From Gp6-AA40 sp036407095 (GTDB lineage Bacteria; Acidobacteriota; Vicinamibacteria; Vicinamibacterales; UBA2999), in contig DASWZV010000138.1 in assembly GCA_036407095.1 (NCBI GenBank), forward strand, positions 26,813 to 90,812: DNA of 64,000 nt, given 5' to 3'. The translations under genes and the position numbers were made by a program. Shown in pieces: positions 60,536-64,000 of this stretch; positions within the stretch are counted from its first letter, which is position 1; every line of letters begins with the position of its first letter. Below the pieces are notes generated by a model that saw only the letters and a list, made by a program, of their open reading frames with translations, was not told the origin of the DNA and ran no database searches.

Positions 60536-61516
60536 TCAGTCGCGCGGGCCGGTGTACTGTTCGATCGGCGGCGTTCCATGCGTGTGGAAGCTGTCGATGG
60601 TCTTGAGGCCCCACGCCTGTCCCGTCTTCCGCTCAGCCTCAGTCCACACGATCGGCTTCCAATCCGGGGCGAGCATGAGTCGAGCCCCCGCGCTGTCGAA
60701 CTCGATCCGGTTGCCGCCGGGTTCGTAGACGTAGAGGAAGAACGTCTGCTGCACGGCATGCTTGTGCGGGCCGGTTTCGATGTAGACGCCGTTCTCGAGA
60801 CAGATGTCGGCGGCGCGCAGCACCTCGTCCTTCGAGTCGACCGCCCACGTCGCATGGTGGAACCGTCCGTGCGCGCCGTAGTGATCGTGGGTGAAGGCGA
60901 CGTCGTACGTCTTGTTGTTGCAGGTCACCCAGCAGCCCGCGAGCTCGCCGCTGTCGAGCACGATCATCTCGGTGGTGCGCATGCCGAGAATGTCTTCCAT
61001 GAACCGTTGAAGGACGACGACGTCGGACGTGAGCAGGTTCAGGTGATCGAGACGTCTCACATTCGCGCCGCGCGCGGGAAAGCGCATCGCCTGGTTCTTG
61101 AGCGACGGCTTGAGCTCGGGCGGCGCTTTGTACCACTCGGTCTCCCAGTACAGCTCCATGTTGTGGCCGTCGGGTGTCGTGAACGCGTACGCGGGTCCGT
61201 GGCCGAGATCGCCGTCGGTCCATCCCTTTCCGAGACCCGTACGTTCGATGATGCCGACGCGGCGCTGCAGCGCTTCAGGGCTGCTCGCCCGGAACGCGAA
61301 GTGCCCCATGCCGGCCACTTTCGCCGCGGTCAGCTTGAGCGTGTGGTGCTCGTAGTCGTCCCAGCCGCGCAGGTAGACCGAATCGCCCTGGCGGGTCGTT
61401 TCGGTCATCCCCATGACGTTGACGAAGAAGTTGAGACTCTCCTCGGGTTTCGGCGTCAGCAGTTCGAGGTGCGCGAGATGGGCAAGGTCGAACGCTCGTA
61501 ATGTCGAAGTATTCAT
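60536..61516 (-). CDS. Type I extradiol ring-cleavage dioxygenase (catechol 2,3-dioxygenase-like)
   Basis: 326 residues made of two vicinal-oxygen-chelate modules. The C-terminal module carries the likely Fe(II) ligands H158 (RRLDHLNLL), H220 or H221 (GRFHHATW) and E272 (NRIEFD). Their spacing agrees with catechol 2,3-dioxygenase. It would open a catechol or similar diol ring meta to the hydroxyls. It has no export signal. The esterase gene on its upstream side is 35 bases away, which suggests an operon for aromatic ester breakdown. The ribosome site is weak. Confidence 0.92.
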   Translation of the reverse strand: MNTSTLRAFDLAHLAHLELLTPKPEESLNFFVNVMGMTETTRQGDSVYLRGWDDYEHHTLKLTAAKVAGMGHFAFRASSPEALQRRVGIIERTGLGKGWTDGDLGHGPAYAFTTPDGHNMELYWETEWYKAPPELKPSLKNQAMRFPARGANVRRLDHLNLLTSDVVVLQRFMEDILGMRTTEMIVLDSGELAGCWVTCNNKTYDVAFTHDHYGAHGRFHHATWAVDSKDEVLRAADICLENGVYIETGPHKHAVQQTFFLYVYEPGGNRIEFDSAGARLMLAPDWKPIVWTEAERKTGQAWGLKTIDSFHTHGTPPIEQYTGPRD

Positions 61517-61551
61517 TTACGGGACCGGTTCAACTGGAAAGGTAATCGTCA

Positions 61552-63195
61552 CTACTCCGCAGAGCTCCTGGTCCCATTCTCACGAAGCGCCTTGAGCGCC
61601 AGCCGTTCGTCGTGTCCGGGATCGTTGATCAGACGCGCTTCCGTACCGGCCCCAAAGACCATCGTCGGACGTTCGTCGGCGTTGAACGGCTTCCACTGCG
61701 GAATGCCTTTGTTGTTCGGATTGCCGGTGCGCGCGAACGCGACCCACGCGGCGCTCATCTGGTCGGCAATCTTCTGCGCCGCCGGCGTGATGCCGGTGTA
61801 GACCTTGCCTGCCTCGAGGTTGTCGAAGACGAACGGAATCTCCATGCAGTGCATCGCTTTCAAGCGGCCCTCGCGCACCGGCGAGTAGTACTCGAAGCGA
61901 TACAGATAGACCGGCGCCCCTTTCTGCGCCGCCTTGCGTTCGGCCTGCGTGTCGACCATCTGACGGAAGAACGAGTTGTCGGTGTCGAGGCGCAGGAAGA
62001 GATCGATGTTGTCGCGCCCCGGCTGGTTCTTGCGGTAGAGCGCGATCAACCGATCCGCATCGGCGTCGCTGCCGCGCACGCTCGCCTTCACCCGGGTCTT
62101 GAGCTCGGCATCGTCGATTTGATGCAGCCGCGCATCGGGCGCGAAGAAGGTGACCTCGGTCGCCGTCGTGCCGGTCAGGAACGGCACGCTCGCCGACATC
62201 GCCGGCGCGGTCGGATCGAATTGATTCGACGGCAGCGACGTGCCATCGAGCACCGGGCCGAAGTTCAAGCCGCCGCCTCCCGGGCCGCCGGCGCGGGCGC
62301 CCGCGGGCGGACGGAGGACGTCGATCAACTCCTGCATCGATTTCGCCTGCAGCTGATCGAGCTGATCGGGCTTGATGTTGAGCCGCGCCAGCACCTGCTC
62401 GGTCGTCTTGATCGCCTGCTCCTTCGGTGTGGCGGTGAGCGCCGCGCCGCTCTGCGCGATCGCGCGGTGGAACAGTCCTTTGGCCACGGGCATCGCCATC
62501 AGCGTGCTGACTTTTCCTGCGCCGCCCGACTGCCCGAAGATCGTCACGTTGCCCGGATCGCCACCGAACGCCGCGATATTCTCCTTGATCCACTCGAGCG
62601 CGCGCACGTTGTCGAGCATGCCGACGTTGCTCGCATTGGCCCACTTGCCGCCGAAGTGCGCGAGATACAGATAACCGAAGATGTTGAGGCGATGGTTGAC
62701 CGAGATCGAGACGGCGTCGTGCTTGCGCGCGAGCTCATGCCCCGAGTAGATCGAGTAACTGCCCGACCCGCTCGCGAACCCGCCGCCGTGGAACCAGACC
62801 ATCACCGGGCGACGTCCGCCGCCAGGCTTCGGCGTCCAGATGTTGAGGACGAGGCAATCTTCGCTCTGCGCTTCACGCGGATCGGTCGGCAGCATCTCTT
62901 CGGGCTCGCCGCCGACGATCTGCGGTGGACGGCCGCCCCACTCGAACGCGTCTCGCACACCGGTCCATGGCTGCGGCTTCTGCGGCGGCATGAACCGTCC
63001 TGCGCCGGCCGTCGACGCGCCGTAGGGCACGCCCTTGAAGACGTGCACCGAGTTGTCGACGTAGCCGCGGATGCGTCCGGCACTCGTGGCGACGGTCTCG
63101 CCAGGCGTGCGAGCGCTCTGCGCAAACACGTTGCGATCGATTAGGAGCCCGGCGCCCGCGATTGCGCCATAGCCGATGAAGTCTCGTCGTCTCAT
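61552..63195 (-). CDS. Type B carboxylesterase with Tat signal
   Basis: 547 residues. The start at 63195 has AGGA and opens a Tat-like signal (MRRRDFIGYGAIAGAG). The oxyanion-hole motif HGGG is at 136-139. The nucleophile S223 is in TIFGQSGGAGK, and the catalytic His is probably in KAMHCMEIPFVF. The fold runs full length for the alpha/beta-hydrolase COesterase family. It splits a carboxylic ester in the periplasm. The extradiol dioxygenase is downstream and an uncharacterised secreted protein upstream. Confidence 0.92.
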   Translation of the reverse strand: MRRRDFIGYGAIAGAGLLIDRNVFAQSARTPGETVATSAGRIRGYVDNSVHVFKGVPYGASTAGAGRFMPPQKPQPWTGVRDAFEWGGRPPQIVGGEPEEMLPTDPREAQSEDCLVLNIWTPKPGGGRRPVMVWFHGGGFASGSGSYSIYSGHELARKHDAVSISVNHRLNIFGYLYLAHFGGKWANASNVGMLDNVRALEWIKENIAAFGGDPGNVTIFGQSGGAGKVSTLMAMPVAKGLFHRAIAQSGAALTATPKEQAIKTTEQVLARLNIKPDQLDQLQAKSMQELIDVLRPPAGARAGGPGGGGLNFGPVLDGTSLPSNQFDPTAPAMSASVPFLTGTTATEVTFFAPDARLHQIDDAELKTRVKASVRGSDADADRLIALYRKNQPGRDNIDLFLRLDTDNSFFRQMVDTQAERKAAQKGAPVYLYRFEYYSPVREGRLKAMHCMEIPFVFDNLEAGKVYTGITPAAQKIADQMSAAWVAFARTGNPNNKGIPQWKPFNADERPTMVFGAGTEARLINDPGHDERLALKALRENGTRSSAE

Positions 63196-63228
63196 GTCGT
63201 TTCCTACGCTTCGCCGGTTCGTGTCCAA

Positions 63229-64000
63229 TTACGATGCTTTACACGGCGTCGGATTCCACTTCGAATCGTTCGGCTCTTTCTTCCAGTTCGAGCTCGTCAC
63301 GAACTGCTGCGCGAGATAGGTCGGGTCGTCGATCACCGTCGTGACGACGAACCAATCACCGGCCGTTGGGTTCGTGAAGCGAATGAAGTACTCGGTAATC
63401 TGGGCGTTCTGACTGTAGGGAACGCCGTTGCGCCTCAACCAACCGGGAAGGATGTTCGAGGTCGTGACCTTGAGCTCTCCCCAGCGCGGCGCGCCAGGAC
63501 CCGCTCCGCGTTCGAGGAATGCATCGAACGCGCCCCCGCCTCGTACCCATTCCGCCGCCGACGTTCCCTGCAGCGTACGCGCGGACGGTGCTGCGGCTGT
63601 TGCCGACGCCGGCGCATTGGCCGCATTGGCCGCGCCAGGCGTTGCGAACTTGAGGAGACGCGTCTGCTGACCCGCATCGCTTTCGATCTTCAGCGTGTTG
63701 TCGTCCTGCCAGCTGATCTTGAGACGGCCGGGCATACGCATCAGACCACCGACACCGTACGCCTCGCAGCGCCCGTCCATCGACGGCTCCCAGGTGTTGG
63801 CCACGCGCATCCCTTCAGCATTCAGCGGGACGCTCGTGGTGTCGCCCTTTGCCGGCGTTCGCATGCGCCACTGCCAGTCTTCGGTGACGACCGACACCCA
63901 GTTGCCTGTCAGATCGACCGGCGCACCTTGTCGCGCCGGAGGTGGAGGACCCGCTGGTCCGCCACGACCGCCACGTCCACGACCACCGCCACCCTGTGCG
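63229..64000 (-). CDS. Conserved secreted protein of unknown function, 5' end missing
   Basis: The frame stays open to the right edge, so the start and any signal peptide lie outside the window. The visible 5' part encodes a Gly/Arg-rich then Pro-rich segment, followed by VDLTGNWVSVVTEDWQWRM. This opening is typical of an uncharacterised family common beside secreted enzymes in Acidobacteriota (recalled, not checked). The rest is beta-rich with an Ala-rich linker in the middle. The stop is 33 bases before the esterase start, so they are probably co-transcribed. Confidence 0.75.
   Translation of the reverse strand, partial: AQGGGGRGRGGRGGPAGPPPPARQGAPVDLTGNWVSVVTEDWQWRMRTPAKGDTTSVPLNAEGMRVANTWEPSMDGRCEAYGVGGLMRMPGRLKISWQDDNTLKIESDAGQQTRLLKFATPGAANAANAPASATAAAPSARTLQGTSAAEWVRGGGAFDAFLERGAGPGAPRWGELKVTTSNILPGWLRRNGVPYSQNAQITEYFIRFTNPTAGDWFVVTTVIDDPTYLAQQFVTSSNWKKEPNDSKWNPTPCKAS

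Noticed and set aside
61612..63144. 510-residue open frame on the plus strand
   Set aside because: It is antisense to the type B carboxylesterase, which has an intact catalytic set and Tat signal.

Overview
The window is high-GC bacterial chromosome carrying 36 protein genes; two are cut by the window edges (1 and 64000). I see no rRNA, tRNA, CRISPR array, prophage or transposase gene. The gene content points to an Acidobacteriota member, most likely a Vicinamibacteria-type organism (inference). The reasons are four Oar-like TonB-dependent receptors that begin with a carboxypeptidase-regulatory fold, a VWFA-related protein of the acidobacterial type, the DUF1592/DUF1552 secreted cytochrome pair, many secreted hydrolases, and Tat-exported enzymes.

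Layout. 1-6706 (minus): gamma-glutamyltransferase, then DUF1592 heme protein, DUF1552 protein and an ankyrin protein. 7056-15058 (plus): TonB receptor, secreted amidase, a second gamma-glutamyltransferase and an OFA-type MFS transporter. 15373-17966 (minus): exported formamidase-like protein and a winged-helix/TPR regulator. 18260-21069 (plus): quinohemoprotein dehydrogenase and a secreted protein. 21253-29374 (minus): TonB receptor, VWFA protein and BrkB/YihY membrane protein, tightly coupled, followed by a cytochrome c/monooxygenase-like protein. 29506-33042 (plus): response regulator, histidine kinase and a Tyr-rich PEGA protein. 33190-38802 (minus): tannase, DUF2339 and DUF3999. 38991-43327 (plus): DHA2 efflux pump, amidase and a MerR/TipAS regulator. 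43749-49594 (minus): 2Fe-2S and molybdopterin subunits of an IorAB-type hydroxylase, a flavin monooxygenase and a metallo-beta-lactamase lipoprotein. 49963-50973 (plus): YncE-like propeller. 51012-54023 (minus): spermidine-synthase-like/TPR fusion. 54134-60344 (plus): two near-duplicate TonB receptors. 60536-64000 (minus): extradiol dioxygenase, type B carboxylesterase and an uncharacterised secreted protein.

Taken together the genes suggest a scavenger. Outer-membrane receptors and exported or lipid-anchored enzymes attack peptides, amides, gallate/ferulate esters and aromatic or heteroaromatic compounds, and several heme or quinone proteins feed electrons to respiration.

The most unusual content is not a gene. 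At least five families of palindromic DNA occupy the gaps. They are GTAG-headed REP hairpins; long composite palindromes with ACGGAG-, ACGCAGAG- or CACGAAG-type arms; heptamer repeats; a GGGGTCGGGAGTC element; and short palindromes encoding GFGEAGS. All six convergent gene junctions contain such a repeat. At least seven genes take their stop codon from a repeat boundary. Three palindromes sit in frame inside coding sequences, and one heptamer array appears to have become a signal peptide.
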